A stretch of 50,400 nucleotides of DNA, taken from positions 1 through 50,400 of the forward strand of contig JAAEQR010000099.1 in the NCBI GenBank assembly GCA_024231215.1, written 5' to 3'. The notes under the pieces are model-generated. The model was given only the letters and a program-made list of their open reading frames with translations. It searched no databases and had not been told where the DNA came from. The position numbers were made by a program, and so were the translations under genes. This document shows, piece after piece, positions 1-8,988 of the stretch. This DNA comes from PVC group bacterium (GTDB taxonomy: Bacteria > Omnitrophota > Gorgyraeia > B26-G9). Numbering within the stretch: position 1 is the first letter of the stretch; each line of letters starts with the position of its first letter.

Positions 1-1942
1 CTTCAACTGGATTTTTTTGTCTATCTATACGTGAAAGCTCAAGCAAATCTTCAATTAATTCCTGCATTCTATAGCTGTTAGCCTGAATACGCGTCAGATA
101 TCTTTGGCCCTCTTCATCCAATCGATCACTGTAATCTTCCAAAATAAAATTACTAAACGCGTTGATAGAACGTAATGGCTCCTTTAAATCATGCGAAATG
201 ATATACGTAAAATCATCCAATTCTTTATTTGCCTCTTCAATTTGCTGCGTATATTCCTGCAAAGACTGTTCCGCTTGTATTCTTAAAGTTATGTCTTTTG
301 CCATCCCAACAATCCCGATCGGTGTTCCGGACTTATTACACATTAATGACCCGGAAAAAAGCATTGGAACTATTTTCCCATCTTTTGCTTTATAACCCAT
401 CTCATAATTGCTCAGTACGCCTTGTGTCAATACTTTATGCAAAGCAATATCCTCATTACAAATCATTCCAATGCTCTTACCCAAAAGTTCGTCTTCTGTA
501 TACCCTAACAACCCTTTGGTCGCTGCGTTGGCCTTTTGAATGATGCCCTCAGGATTATAAACTATCAATGTATCAAGAAAATTTGCAATGATATTTTCAA
601 TATACGTTTTGGTCTCGTCCAAATCTTTTAACATATTCAAAGTAGCTTTTTGCGACCGCTCAAGTGCTTGCGTACGTTCATCAACTTTCTGCTCTAACAT
701 TCTAGACCAATCTTCTAGTTTTTCCTTTGCTTGCTGCAAATTGGCGATCAAGCGATTCATCTCGCGCATATCACGGGCAATACCAACAATGCCCATTACC
801 TCCTCTTCTCCCTGTTTCCGGGTAAAAACCATCTTTGCCCCAGAAAAACTAACCGGTACATACTTACCCATTTTCGACACAAACGTTAATTCTATACCAC
901 GAACAAATCCATTTTTATTTATTTCCTGCAGTAAAACCGAAGCCGTATGTTTTTCTTCACTCGTTAGCAATTCAGAAAATGGTTTGCCAAGAAGCTCATC
1001 TTCACTATATTCCAATAAAATACAAGCCGCTAAATTAACCGTCCTCAATTGACCATCGAGATCCAAAACAAACAAAGCATCTATTATATTTGCAATCGCC
1101 GCCTCAACATATTTTTTAGCGCTCATCAGTTCTTCACGTGAACTTTTCAAAGAAGCAGTCATCATATTAAAAGAATCAGCTAACTGCCCTACTTCATCCC
1201 GCGCAATTACGGGGACTTTGACATCTAAATTTCCGGCAGCAAGGCGACGTGTTCCTTCTACAATTTTTAAAATCGGCATTATCGCTATTCTGGCTAAAAA
1301 TATAGTTGCGATTACAGCCAAAAAGATAATAATCCCGGTAATTAATATAATCTTCTGTTGTGCCACCAGCAATAAAGAATCAGCCCGTTCCATAGAAAAT
1401 CCAACATGAACAGTGCCTATTTTTCTCTTCATAATTGTTGCTTGGGTTGAGGCCTCATCTGTCTCCGAAGCATAAAAAAGACCTTCTTCGTTTTGATAAA
1501 TCTTCATCCCCTCACTTAACACCGGAGCGCTTATTTCATAATAATGCCCTTTATCCCCTAACTGAAAAACCTGGACAAGCAGCTCTTCAGTTTTTTGTGA
1601 TGCGCTTAGGATATCATCTGGAATTGTGAAATATACATCTTCAGCCCATTCTGTATTTAAATCGATACCTCTAACATCCTGCACCCGGCAATAAACAATA
1701 TCCGGCTGAATCATAATATGGTATAACGCTTCGGAAATAATTTGAGAATTGGCCGTCAATACCCCATATTCAACATTATGGGCGAAATTTTCCGCTAGAG
1801 CCATCCCTCGTTCTTGAATGCTTTTATGAATAACCTGCTTTTCATGATGAATAAAGAAAATACTCAAGACACAAGCCACGGTAAGGATTATAACAATTAC
1901 AGTAAAAATAGCTTTTAAGTATATACCTACTGTTATTTTCAT
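1..1942 (-). CDS. Membrane PAS-PAS sensor histidine kinase (3' end outside the window)
   Basis: The gene runs off the left edge and no complete reading frame is available, so I translated it by eye from ATG at 1942. An N-terminal hydrophobic helix (residues about 7-27) is followed by a roughly 150-residue extracytoplasmic sensor part, a second membrane helix (ITGIIIFLAVIATIFLA) and a HAMP-like linker (RRLAAGNLDVKVPV). Two PAS domains follow, separated by a coiled coil (EQKVDERTQALERSQ). The dimerisation box is DFTYIISHDLKEPLRSI, in which His is the expected phosphorylation site. The ATPase domain is cut off. It lies downstream of an HTH-receiver regulator on the same strand, which suggests a two-component pair, but two terminator-like hairpins separate them. 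The signal sensed is unknown. No clear Shine-Dalgarno precedes the ATG. Confidence 0.9.
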   Translation of the reverse strand, partial: MKITVGIYLKAIFTVIVIILTVACVLSIFFIHHEKQVIHKSIQERGMALAENFAHNVEYGVLTANSQIISEALYHIMIQPDIVYCRVQDVRGIDLNTEWAEDVYFTIPDDILSASQKTEELLVQVFQLGDKGHYYEISAPVLSEGMKIYQNEEGLFYASETDEASTQATIMKRKIGTVHVGFSMERADSLLLVAQQKIILITGIIIFLAVIATIFLARIAIMPILKIVEGTRRLAAGNLDVKVPVIARDEVGQLADSFNMMTASLKSSREELMSAKKYVEAAIANIIDALFVLDLDGQLRTVNLAACILLEYSEDELLGKPFSELLTSEEKHTASVLLQEINKNGFVRGIELTFVSKMGKYVPVSFSGAKMVFTRKQGEEEVMGIVGIARDMREMNRLIANLQQAKEKLEDWSRMLEQKVDERTQALERSQKATLNMLKDLDETKTYIENIIANFLDTLIVYNPEGIIQKANAATKGLLGYTEDELLGKSIGMICNEDIALHKVLTQGVLSNYEMGYKAKDGKIVPMLFSGSLMCNKSGTPIGIVGMAKDITLRIQAEQSLQEYTQQIEEANKELDDFTYIISHDLKEPLRSINAFSNFILEDYSDRLDEEGQRYLTRIQANSYRMQELIEDLLELSRIDRQKNPVE

Positions 1943-1976
1943 ATATTTGATTTTTTTAGGTAAAAATTAGACAAAT

Positions 1977-2018
1977 AAAAACCTGATCTCCTGCTCAAAT
2001 AATGAACAGTAAATCAGG
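1977..2018 (-). terminator. Terminator-like hairpin in the kinase leader
   Basis: Read on the minus strand, CCTGAT(T)(T) A CTG pairs with CAG G AG ATCAGG to give a stem of about 12 bp with one mismatch, followed by five U. The U-run ends 35 nt before the kinase start at 1942, so it may be a leader attenuator or a second terminator for the gene at 2256-2855. Confidence 0.5.
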
Positions 2019-2187
2019 ACAATATATTCCTTCTTTGTGTTTTCAACCCTTTTCTCCATAATTTACTCCGGCAAAACACCCTATGCACAATTATATTTTA
2101 GATTATATAGATTTTTTAACTGACTATTATATATTATATTATATTGTGGTATTGTGGTTTGTCAATAAAAAAGGGGGCTTGTCTCAA

Positions 2188-2225
2188 AAAAAGATAGCTG
2201 AATAAATTTATCCAGCTATCTTTTT
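2188..2225. terminator. Bidirectional intrinsic terminator
   Basis: AAAAAGATAGCTG (2188-2200) is the perfect reverse complement of CAGCTATCTTTTT (2213-2225), with a 12-nt loop. T/A runs on both sides allow termination in either direction. It lies just past the stop of the response regulator gene. With the hairpin at 1977-2018 it is the only structure I see in the 313-nt gap 1943-2255. Confidence 0.85.
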
Positions 2226-2255
2226 AAAACTTTTTACATGTTAATAGAAATATCG

Positions 2256-2855
2256 TTATTCTGCGTTAATATCTCTTTTTGTGGGAGCACTGCTAAATGC
2301 ATCTGAAATGATAGACTTCATCTCATACAGATCAAATGGTTTTGCCAACGAAGTATATGCCCCAAGTTTTGCAGCTTCCAAATTGGTCTGCAAAGTACGA
2401 TGCGCGCTCAACATAATTACCGAAATATCACTATCTATTTCTTTAATTCTCTTTAAAGTTTCGATCCCGTCAATCCCCGGCATTCGGATATCCAGTAATA
2501 CAAGATCCGGTCTTTCTTTTTGTACTAGCTCTAAAGCTTGAGTTCCATTCGAGGCCTTAATCACGCGATATTCCTTAAGAACACGTTCAAAATAATCCTG
2601 TATTGTTTGGTCATCATCAACAATAAGCACTGTTTTACCCGCTTTTGGTGAATGGATTGCCTGAAACTGCTCAAGCTCCGGCTTATCTTTTAACTGACTC
2701 ATTAGCCACGAATCAATTAAATCTTTACGAAAACGCCATTCACTTGCTACTTTAAATGCAGGGATTTTCCCCTGTCTGGCAAGCTTATAAATCGTCATTT
2801 TATTCATTTGTAAATATTCTGCTACTTGTGTTATATCCATCAAATTTTCTGCCAT
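2256..2855 (-). CDS. Response regulator: excisionase-type HTH fused to receiver domain
   Basis: 199 residues. Residues about 5-52 form a MerR/excisionase-type winged HTH (DITQVAEYLQMNKMTIYKLA ... WRFRKDLIDSWL), the HTH_17 type usually found in phage excisionases. Residues about 72-188 form a CheY-like receiver. It has the acidic pair DDD in VLIVDDDQ, the phospho-acceptor Asp in LVLLDIRMPG, a Ser in VIMLSAH and the conserved Lys in SLAKPF. The order is DNA-binding first, receiver second, the reverse of OmpR or NarL regulators. It probably works with the kinase downstream on the same strand. The DNA-binding half predicts a transcription or DNA-architecture role, with the target unknown. Confidence 0.85.
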   Translation of the reverse strand: MAENLMDITQVAEYLQMNKMTIYKLARQGKIPAFKVASEWRFRKDLIDSWLMSQLKDKPELEQFQAIHSPKAGKTVLIVDDDQTIQDYFERVLKEYRVIKASNGTQALELVQKERPDLVLLDIRMPGIDGIETLKRIKEIDSDISVIMLSAHRTLQTNLEAAKLGAYTSLAKPFDLYEMKSIISDAFSSAPTKRDINAE

Positions 2856-2987
2856 TTTATGTCTTCCCTTCCTTTTTAAAGGTATATTTTATGCTCATTA
2901 TCTTATAATATGTTATAATATTATAATCCAATTTACACCTACTGCGCAATTTTGTCAAGTTATTTCTCTTAAACCCAGAATTTGCAA

Positions 2988-5084
2988 TTAATTGTTCTTT
3001 TTCTGCTGTTTGTCCTCAACTATTTTTTCTGAAATAGCAAATGGAACTTCTACATATTTTTCAAAATGCATAGAGTATGTTGCGCGACCGCTGCTTGCTG
3101 AACGCAAGGCTGTAGCATAACCAAACATTTCCGCAAGCGGCGCTTCTGCGGAAACAATCTGCTGCTTACCTTTTATTTCCATTCCCAAAACCTTACCTCT
3201 CCGGGAACAAATATTCCCCACAATGTCTCCTACATATTCTTCCGGGGTAGTAACTTCAATAGACATATGCGGCTCAAGCAATACCGGAGCACCCTTCATA
3301 AATGCCCGTTTAAACGCTTCTCCGGCGGCAACTTTAAATGCCATTTCCGAAGAATCGACATCATGATAAGACCCATCGACTAAATCAACTTTCACATCCA
3401 CAACCGAATAGCCCGCGTAAATACCTCTTTTCATCATGCTAATAATACCTTTTTCCACTGAAGGAATATATTCGCGTGGGATCGAACCGCCGGTAATCTT
3501 ATTATTAAATTCAAATCCTTCACCTGGAGCAGATGGATAAATGTTAAGAACAACATGCGCGTATTGTCCTTTTCCACCAGTCTGTTTAACATGCTTATAG
3601 TTCTCAGTTGCATCTTTCACAATGGTTTCCTTATATGCAACCTTAGGTTGTCCAACCGTTGCATCTACTTTAAATTCATGCTTTAATCTGTCAATAATAA
3701 CTTCTAAATGCAACTCGCCCATACCGGAAAGAATCGTTTCCTCTGTTTCCTGGTCTGTAGCAATCATAAACGTCGGATCTTCTTCAGCCAGCCTCATCAA
3801 CCCCTTACCCAGTTTATCTCGTTCTTGCTTGCTCTGTGGTTTTATGCTCATAGACATTACCGGAGCCGGGAATTCTATAGCTTCTAAAATCACATGATTG
3901 TCCATATCGCACAAAGTGTCTCCGGTAACTGTATTGTCTAAACCAACTGCTGCTGCAATATCTCCGGCACAAATAGAGTCTCTTATCTCTCTTTGGTTAG
4001 CATGCATTTGCAAAATACGACCAACCCGTTCCTTCCGCCCTTTAGTAGCATTATAGATATATGAACCAGCTTTTAAAACTCCAGAGTACACTCTGAAATA
4101 AATCAGCTTTCCCATATGAGGATCGGCCTGAACCTTAAACGCTAATGCGGAAAACGGTTCAGAATCGTCCGGCTTTCTAGGAATTTTTATATCCACATCA
4201 TCCGGATCATGCCCTTCTACCGCCGGGAGATCATTCGGAGCGGGCAGATAAAGAGTCACTGCGTCAAGTAATTGCTGCACCCCTTTATTTTTAAACGCGG
4301 ATCCGCATAAAGCCGGTACAATTTTATTCGCAATCGTACCCTTACGTATTGCCTTCATCAACTCTTCTTTTGTAATTGATTCTTCTGATTCTAAATATTT
4401 CTCCATCAGAGAATCATCCAGTTCTACAGCTTTTTCCAACATGATATGATGATATTTATTAGCAATCTCTTTATAATCTTCCGGTATATCCTCTATATGA
4501 AAATTCTTTCCAAAAGAATCGTCGTCATAAATATACGCCTTCATCTCCATAAGATCAACAATCCCCCGGAATTTATCTTCAGCGCCAATCGGTATCTGCA
4601 AAGGGATAACATTTGCTTCTAAATCATGTTCTATACTTTTTATAACCATGAAAAAATCCGCTCCGATACGATCCATCTTATTGATAAACGCAAGTTTCGG
4701 AACTGCATATTTATTAGATTGATGCCATACTGTTTCCGACTGCGGTTCTACTCCTCCTACCGCGCAAAAAACCGCTACGGCACCGTCAAGCACACGCAAA
4801 CTACGTTCTACTTCTACGGTAAAATCAACGTGGCCCGGAGTATCGATAATGTTAATTCTATGATCTTCCCAGTAACACGTAGTTGCCGCAGAAGTAATTG
4901 TAATTCCTCTTTCCTGCTCCTGCTTCATCCAGTCCATCTGCGCTTTACCGTCATGAACTTCCCCTATCTTGTGAGAACGCCCAGTGTAAAACAGAATTCT
5001 TTCGGTAACCGTAGTTTTTCCGGCATCAATATGCGCCATTATCCCTATGTTTCGTACATTACTTAAATTCATTGTTCTTGCCAT
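2988..5084 (-). CDS. fusA: Translation elongation factor G
   Basis: 698 residues, the normal EF-G length. It catalyses GTP-dependent translocation of tRNAs and mRNA on the ribosome. The GTPase motifs are all present: AHIDAGKT (P-loop), GITITSAAT (switch I), DTPGH (switch II) and NKMD. Domains II-V follow, including the domain IV segment [17 protein letters not shown] and the C-terminal EF-G fold. GGAG lies 8 nt before the ATG, which supports this start. It stands alone, not with rpsL, rpsG or tuf. The switch region [19 protein letters not shown] differs slightly from the usual HDGAATMDWM form, so it could be one of two EF-G paralogs in the genome. I infer a normal translational role. Confidence 0.97.
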   Translation of the reverse strand: MARTMNLSNVRNIGIMAHIDAGKTTVTERILFYTGRSHKIGEVHDGKAQMDWMKQEQERGITITSAATTCYWEDHRINIIDTPGHVDFTVEVERSLRVLDGAVAVFCAVGGVEPQSETVWHQSNKYAVPKLAFINKMDRIGADFFMVIKSIEHDLEANVIPLQIPIGAEDKFRGIVDLMEMKAYIYDDDSFGKNFHIEDIPEDYKEIANKYHHIMLEKAVELDDSLMEKYLESEESITKEELMKAIRKGTIANKIVPALCGSAFKNKGVQQLLDAVTLYLPAPNDLPAVEGHDPDDVDIKIPRKPDDSEPFSALAFKVQADPHMGKLIYFRVYSGVLKAGSYIYNATKGRKERVGRILQMHANQREIRDSICAGDIAAAVGLDNTVTGDTLCDMDNHVILEAIEFPAPVMSMSIKPQSKQERDKLGKGLMRLAEEDPTFMIATDQETEETILSGMGELHLEVIIDRLKHEFKVDATVGQPKVAYKETIVKDATENYKHVKQTGGKGQYAHVVLNIYPSAPGEGFEFNNKITGGSIPREYIPSVEKGIISMMKRGIYAGYSVVDVKVDLVDGSYHDVDSSEMAFKVAAGEAFKRAFMKGAPVLLEPHMSIEVTTPEEYVGDIVGNICSRRGKVLGMEIKGKQQIVSAEAPLAEMFGYATALRSASSGRATYSMHFEKYVEVPFAISEKIVEDKQQKKNN

Positions 5085-5153
5085 TTGCTTAATCTCCTAT
5101 AATTTTCTATATTTTCGCATAAAATTTACTATTAGAACCTATTTTTCTATTTC

Positions 5154-5188
5154 TATTATAAAGCCTTCTTCTTCACGGCTTTATTATA
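5154..5188. terminator. Hairpin between fusA and the upstream lipoprotein gene
   Basis: TATTATAAAGCC (5154-5165) pairs with GGCTTTATTATA (5177-5188) with a mismatch in the outer part and an 11-nt loop. There is no long U-run directly after it, so termination is possible but unproven. It lies 70 nt before the fusA start, in its leader. Confidence 0.4.
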
Positions 5189-5255
5189 AAGTTCTAAAGT
5201 ATACATTACAATATATTATTTTGCAAGGGAAAATATAACTTTTTATATTTACGTG

Positions 5256-7028
5256 TTAGATTGAAGATTGAACCAGAGGCATTTCTAAAAATAATTCCTT
5301 TGTTTTTTCTATGGCAGGATCATATATCCACAAATCATATCCCTCAGGCCCCTGAGGATCAGATTCCCACGAATCTTTAAATGGATATTCATAATTTGGT
5401 TTCACGTTATTCCAATGAATCAATTCTCCGGAATACGCATCTCTTGGTCTTTCTGTTTTACTTCTATCCCAAGCATAAAAATTTGTTATACCCATGCATT
5501 TTGCCAAATTTATAATACATGCGATTGAGGCTTTGTTCCAATCTTTAAAAGAAGGCTTATCCCTCGCCAACTTCTTCTGTCCTCTAGTATGCTGAACATT
5601 CGAAATAAAAAGATTATTCGATTCAAGTAACTTATTTTTGCCAATGTATCGATCAAATAAAGCAATTTTAATTCGTCCAACAGAACCTTTTGGCGGCGCA
5701 AAAGAATCAATCGGATCGAAATTAAGATACTCCGTTTGAATCGAAGAATCTACTGGATACAAATCAATTGTTAAGGACTGATTGTTCGGAAAATTATTAA
5801 CAACGGCAACCTTTAAATAACATTGCTGTCTTTTTCCTTGCTGTTTCTGTAATACAACCGGATGCGATTCATTTTCAAAAATCGAGAACATCCTTTCAAT
5901 AAAAACCCCCTTAAAAAGCCTCGCAAAAAGGTAAAATCCCGGGATTTCCCGCTTGCGAATATCAGCTATAAATATGTTTAACTTATCTCTGGAAAACTCT
6001 GACAAAGAAAAAACCGCATCTGCCAAAGAATTAAGTGGAAAATGAATCTGATCATCCCCTATAGTTGAGGTCACATACCACTCTCCGCTTAATTCAACCA
6101 ATCTAAATGTATCCATGGATACATCTTTTATCCCCAAAGAACTAAGAATATCTTTTAACTCGTTTTGCGGAATATCCGCCCCGCTGTCTGTTTCAGCAAA
6201 ATACTCACCTAACCCTTTAACCAAATTCTGATAAGTGAAAACCACCCTGCTGTCTGTGAAAATATATTCAGGAGAAAGAGTAATATTTAAGCCAATAATA
6301 TTAAACTTTCTCTCTTGCAAGCACATAATTAAATTTTTGATTTGGCGTTCTATATATTTTGGGTCAAATCGATTGCTCTCAAAATTAGAACACAAAAAAT
6401 AATCCATGTCGATAGTCACTACAACCGGTTTATCTGTATGAGGCAAAGGATATGTAGACAAACTCCCCGTTTTAAAATCTGCATGCGGTATTTCATATGT
6501 TACAAAACTATTGAGGCTCGATGCTACCCACCAATATTCACTTATTTTCCCTTCTTTTTTTAAATAACCCGCCCAATTCCCCAGATCAACTTTCCCTGTT
6601 TTATTGTGATCATCGGGGTGATAATCAAAATTAAGTACAACAATATCGGTACCCCATTTTTCTTTTTTTATATTGTCAGTAACCCAATAATACATGTAAT
6701 CGTGATCAAGTGAAAAAGTTACTTCTGTATTCCCTATCGTGGTTCTAAATTCTAGTTCAAAAACATCGAAGACTGCCTTAATATCCTTCGCCGATAAAAG
6801 ATCTTCCATGCTAACTGCAGGATCTTCCCTCTGACTAAAATAGTCTTCCCAAGCAATCTGACTGCCCGCAATTGCAGGGAAAATAGCTTGCAAGGATGTC
6901 TCTTGGAATTGAAGTGCCGGAGATAATGTTTCAGAACTATAGGCACCATCTTCACAAGCCGCTAAAGATAATGTCGAAGGAACAATCATTATTCCAACAA
7001 TGAATAAAATTATTATATTTCTATACAT
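5256..7028 (-). CDS. Predicted lipoprotein, UPF0489-like
   Basis: 590 residues. An N-terminal hydrophobic helix is followed by LSLAAC, a good lipobox, so the mature protein should be lipid-anchored at Cys25 outside the cytoplasm. The middle carries Asp/His-rich motifs (VLNFDYHPDD, WWVASSLNSF, VVVTIDMDYF) that match my memory of the UPF0489 family, which has an arginase-like metal-binding arrangement; activity is unknown. The last 180 residues (from about GRIKIALFDRYIG) form a second domain I do not recognise. A conserved-looking C-terminal segment contains WDRSKTERPRDAYSG. The gene sits alone between fusA and a histidine kinase, with gaps on both sides. The family name is moderately secure and function is not assigned. 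Confidence 0.6.
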   Translation of the reverse strand: MYRNIIILFIVGIMIVPSTLSLAACEDGAYSSETLSPALQFQETSLQAIFPAIAGSQIAWEDYFSQREDPAVSMEDLLSAKDIKAVFDVFELEFRTTIGNTEVTFSLDHDYMYYWVTDNIKKEKWGTDIVVLNFDYHPDDHNKTGKVDLGNWAGYLKKEGKISEYWWVASSLNSFVTYEIPHADFKTGSLSTYPLPHTDKPVVVTIDMDYFLCSNFESNRFDPKYIERQIKNLIMCLQERKFNIIGLNITLSPEYIFTDSRVVFTYQNLVKGLGEYFAETDSGADIPQNELKDILSSLGIKDVSMDTFRLVELSGEWYVTSTIGDDQIHFPLNSLADAVFSLSEFSRDKLNIFIADIRKREIPGFYLFARLFKGVFIERMFSIFENESHPVVLQKQQGKRQQCYLKVAVVNNFPNNQSLTIDLYPVDSSIQTEYLNFDPIDSFAPPKGSVGRIKIALFDRYIGKNKLLESNNLFISNVQHTRGQKKLARDKPSFKDWNKASIACIINLAKCMGITNFYAWDRSKTERPRDAYSGELIHWNNVKPNYEYPFKDSWESDPQGPEGYDLWIYDPAIEKTKELFLEMPLVQSSI

Positions 7029-7143
7029 AGTTTTAGCCTTTATATATATTAATTAAAAAAGTATTTAAGTATACCATGCCTTAATAGGCATTGCCAAAAA
7101 GAAATGTAACTTGTTGCAAAACAATGAGTAATAAGAATGGGCG

Positions 7144-7159
7144 AGCTGGATAACCAGCT
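7144..7159. terminator. Short hairpin after the GAF kinase gene
   Basis: AGCTGG (7144-7149) and CCAGCT (7154-7159) form a 6-bp stem with a 4-nt loop, two bases past the stop at 7161. No U-run follows, so it may be a weak terminator or 3' end stabiliser. Confidence 0.35.
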
Positions 7160-7160
7160 G

Positions 7161-8420
7161 CTATTGGGAGTCTTTTTCGGGAAGTTGTATCGTAAATATG
7201 GTAGAGAAGGAATCATCCGGGGAAGAGCAATTTAAATATATTGAGCCTTTATGACTTTCTACAATCTTTTTAACTATGGCTAACCCTAAGCCAGTACCTG
7301 TGCTTTTACCTTCTGTTACAAATGGTTCAAATAAATTTTTTCTTATTTTATCCGGCACCCCCGGCCCATCATCAGATACTTTAATTGTAATCTTTTCGTA
7401 ATAACACTCAGTTTCTATTTTTATAATTCCGCCTTTGCTGAGCACTTCCTTGGCATTAGAACAAAGATTGATAATAACCCGCCGCATTTTATCTTTATCA
7501 ATGCAAACCGGGCCACAGTAATCCAGTTGTTTCACGAGTTTTATTTTATTATCTTGCAAATCCTTTTCGATAATTTTACATGTATCGTGGATAAAATCAC
7601 CTAACATGCATTCTGAAAAATCAAGCTTAGGTTCACCACGCGCAAATTCCAGTAATTCATTGATCATCCCAACCAACTTATCTACGGAATCAATAATTAT
7701 TTGAATAAAGTTTTTTTTGTCTTCACCGGAAACCTTACTATCCAAAAGCTGCGCGTACCCACGCACTCCGGTCAACGGCCCTTTAAAATCATGCACCAAA
7801 TAGCTAGCCATTTTCCCTATAGCAGATAGTCGTTCCATCGTAATCATTTTTTCCTGAGCTTCGATAAGCTGTTTATGCTTTTTTAAAAGTGCTTGATGTT
7901 TTTTATCAAGCCTTTGATATAGCTTGGCATTCTCAATAGCAATAGCTGCCTGGCCGGCAATAATCTCCAACAACTCTTCATCTTGACGAGAAAAATAATC
8001 CGCATTCTTTTTATTAATAACTTCTAATGCCCCAATCAGCTTCCAGTTATGCATTATAGGAACAGCTAAAACAGACTTTGTCTTAAACCCTGTTTTCTTA
8101 TCAATGTTTGCGTTTAAATTTTCATGTTTAGTTACATCGGCAATGTTAACCGGTTTCATATCTCTTGCCGCAGCACCAATAACCCCTTGCCCCAGCTCTA
8201 TTTTAATAGTTTTTATTTGTTCTCCCTTTTCCCCCAAAGCTACGGTAAACTTTAGGTTTTTTTCATCTTGATCATAGATCGCGATAGAGCTAGCTTCGGC
8301 CGTTACCGCCTTGCTGGCTTCCTGCATAATAAGAGTAAGCAAGCGATTTAAATCATCTATATATCCTAAAAACTTATTAATTTTATAAAGAGTATCTATT
8401 GTAGCTTTATAATTAATCAC
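7161..8420 (-). CDS. Soluble GAF-domain sensor histidine kinase
   Basis: 419 residues, no membrane helix. A GAF domain fills about residues 20-165 (LTLIMQEASKAVTAEASSIAIYD ... QAAIAIENA in two parts), then a coiled-coil linker (about 165-200). The HisKA domain carries the phosphorylated His in MASYLVHDFKGPLTG. The HATPase has its N-box NLCSNAKEVL, D-box SDDGPGVP and G-box GTGLGLAIVKK. All catalytic boxes are intact. The truncated helix next to the H-box is typical of kinases that respond to cytoplasmic small molecules. No partner regulator is adjacent, so it is an orphan here. It is divergent from the secreted protein gene at 8566. Confidence 0.92.
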   Translation of the reverse strand: MINYKATIDTLYKINKFLGYIDDLNRLLTLIMQEASKAVTAEASSIAIYDQDEKNLKFTVALGEKGEQIKTIKIELGQGVIGAAARDMKPVNIADVTKHENLNANIDKKTGFKTKSVLAVPIMHNWKLIGALEVINKKNADYFSRQDEELLEIIAGQAAIAIENAKLYQRLDKKHQALLKKHKQLIEAQEKMITMERLSAIGKMASYLVHDFKGPLTGVRGYAQLLDSKVSGEDKKNFIQIIIDSVDKLVGMINELLEFARGEPKLDFSECMLGDFIHDTCKIIEKDLQDNKIKLVKQLDYCGPVCIDKDKMRRVIINLCSNAKEVLSKGGIIKIETECYYEKITIKVSDDGPGVPDKIRKNLFEPFVTEGKSTGTGLGLAIVKKIVESHKGSIYLNCSSPDDSFSTIFTIQLPEKDSQ

Positions 8421-8565
8421 GCTTCCCCCTTTTTATATCATCCTACATCTACCTCTGATTTTTTTCAATAGTTTTCGCAACAAAAAAGTAAATGGTAGTT
8501 GTATCTCATTTTTATAGTATAATAAAAATAAACGCTTTAGATCATATTTAAAAAGGAACTATGAA

Positions 8566-8934
8566 ATGAGAAAAACAATTATCTTTATCTTTATTTTTCT
8601 TCTGATTAGCCAATATGCTTATGCTCATCCGCCTTCTGCGATAAAAATTAAATACGATAAAGAACAAAACCTGTTAGTAGTTTTAATCAATCATCGCGCT
8701 TCTCGAGGCAAAGGGTCTCAGGCGAGAAAACATTATATAGAAGAAATTTTAATTAAAAAAGGCAAGGAAACAATAGAAACAAAAACATTTACACGACAAA
8801 AAAACGACAATGTTGTAAAAGTAACATTCCCCGTTCCAGAGCATGAAAATAACAGCAAAATAACCATCGAAGCAAAATGCAATAAATTCGGTCAGCTCTC
8901 TAAAGAAATCGCCCTTGATGCATTGCTAAAATAA
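8566..8934 (+). CDS. Small secreted protein, function unknown
   Basis: 122 residues with a classic signal peptide (MRKTIIFIFIFLLISQYAYA, cleavage after AYA). The mature part of about 100 residues is lysine-rich and beta-strand-like. It contains a YD...LLVVLINH segment and later KHYIEEILIKKGKE, a pattern I associate with small periplasmic Ig- or superoxide-reductase-like sandwich proteins. The His ligands of a true superoxide reductase are not evident, so I leave the function open. AAGGA precedes the start. A start-stop mini-frame (ATGAAATGA) overlaps the real ATG at 8566. The cyclase gene that follows has its own promoter, so co-transcription is uncertain. Confidence 0.75.
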   Translation: MRKTIIFIFIFLLISQYAYAHPPSAIKIKYDKEQNLLVVLINHRASRGKGSQARKHYIEEILIKKGKETIETKTFTRQKNDNVVKVTFPVPEHENNSKITIEAKCNKFGQLSKEIALDALLK

Positions 8935-8950
8935 TTGATTAAGATTATCT

Positions 8951-8978
8951 TTGAAAAATATTGAAAATAGTGTACAAT
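8951..8978 (+). promoter_or_regulatory. Promoter for the cyclase gene, nearly leaderless
   Basis: TTGAAA (8951-8956) and TACAAT (8973-8978) are separated by 16 nt. Transcription would begin around 8985, only a few bases before the ATG at 8989, and no Shine-Dalgarno is present there. Confidence 0.55.
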
Positions 8979-8988
8979 AAAATATGTT

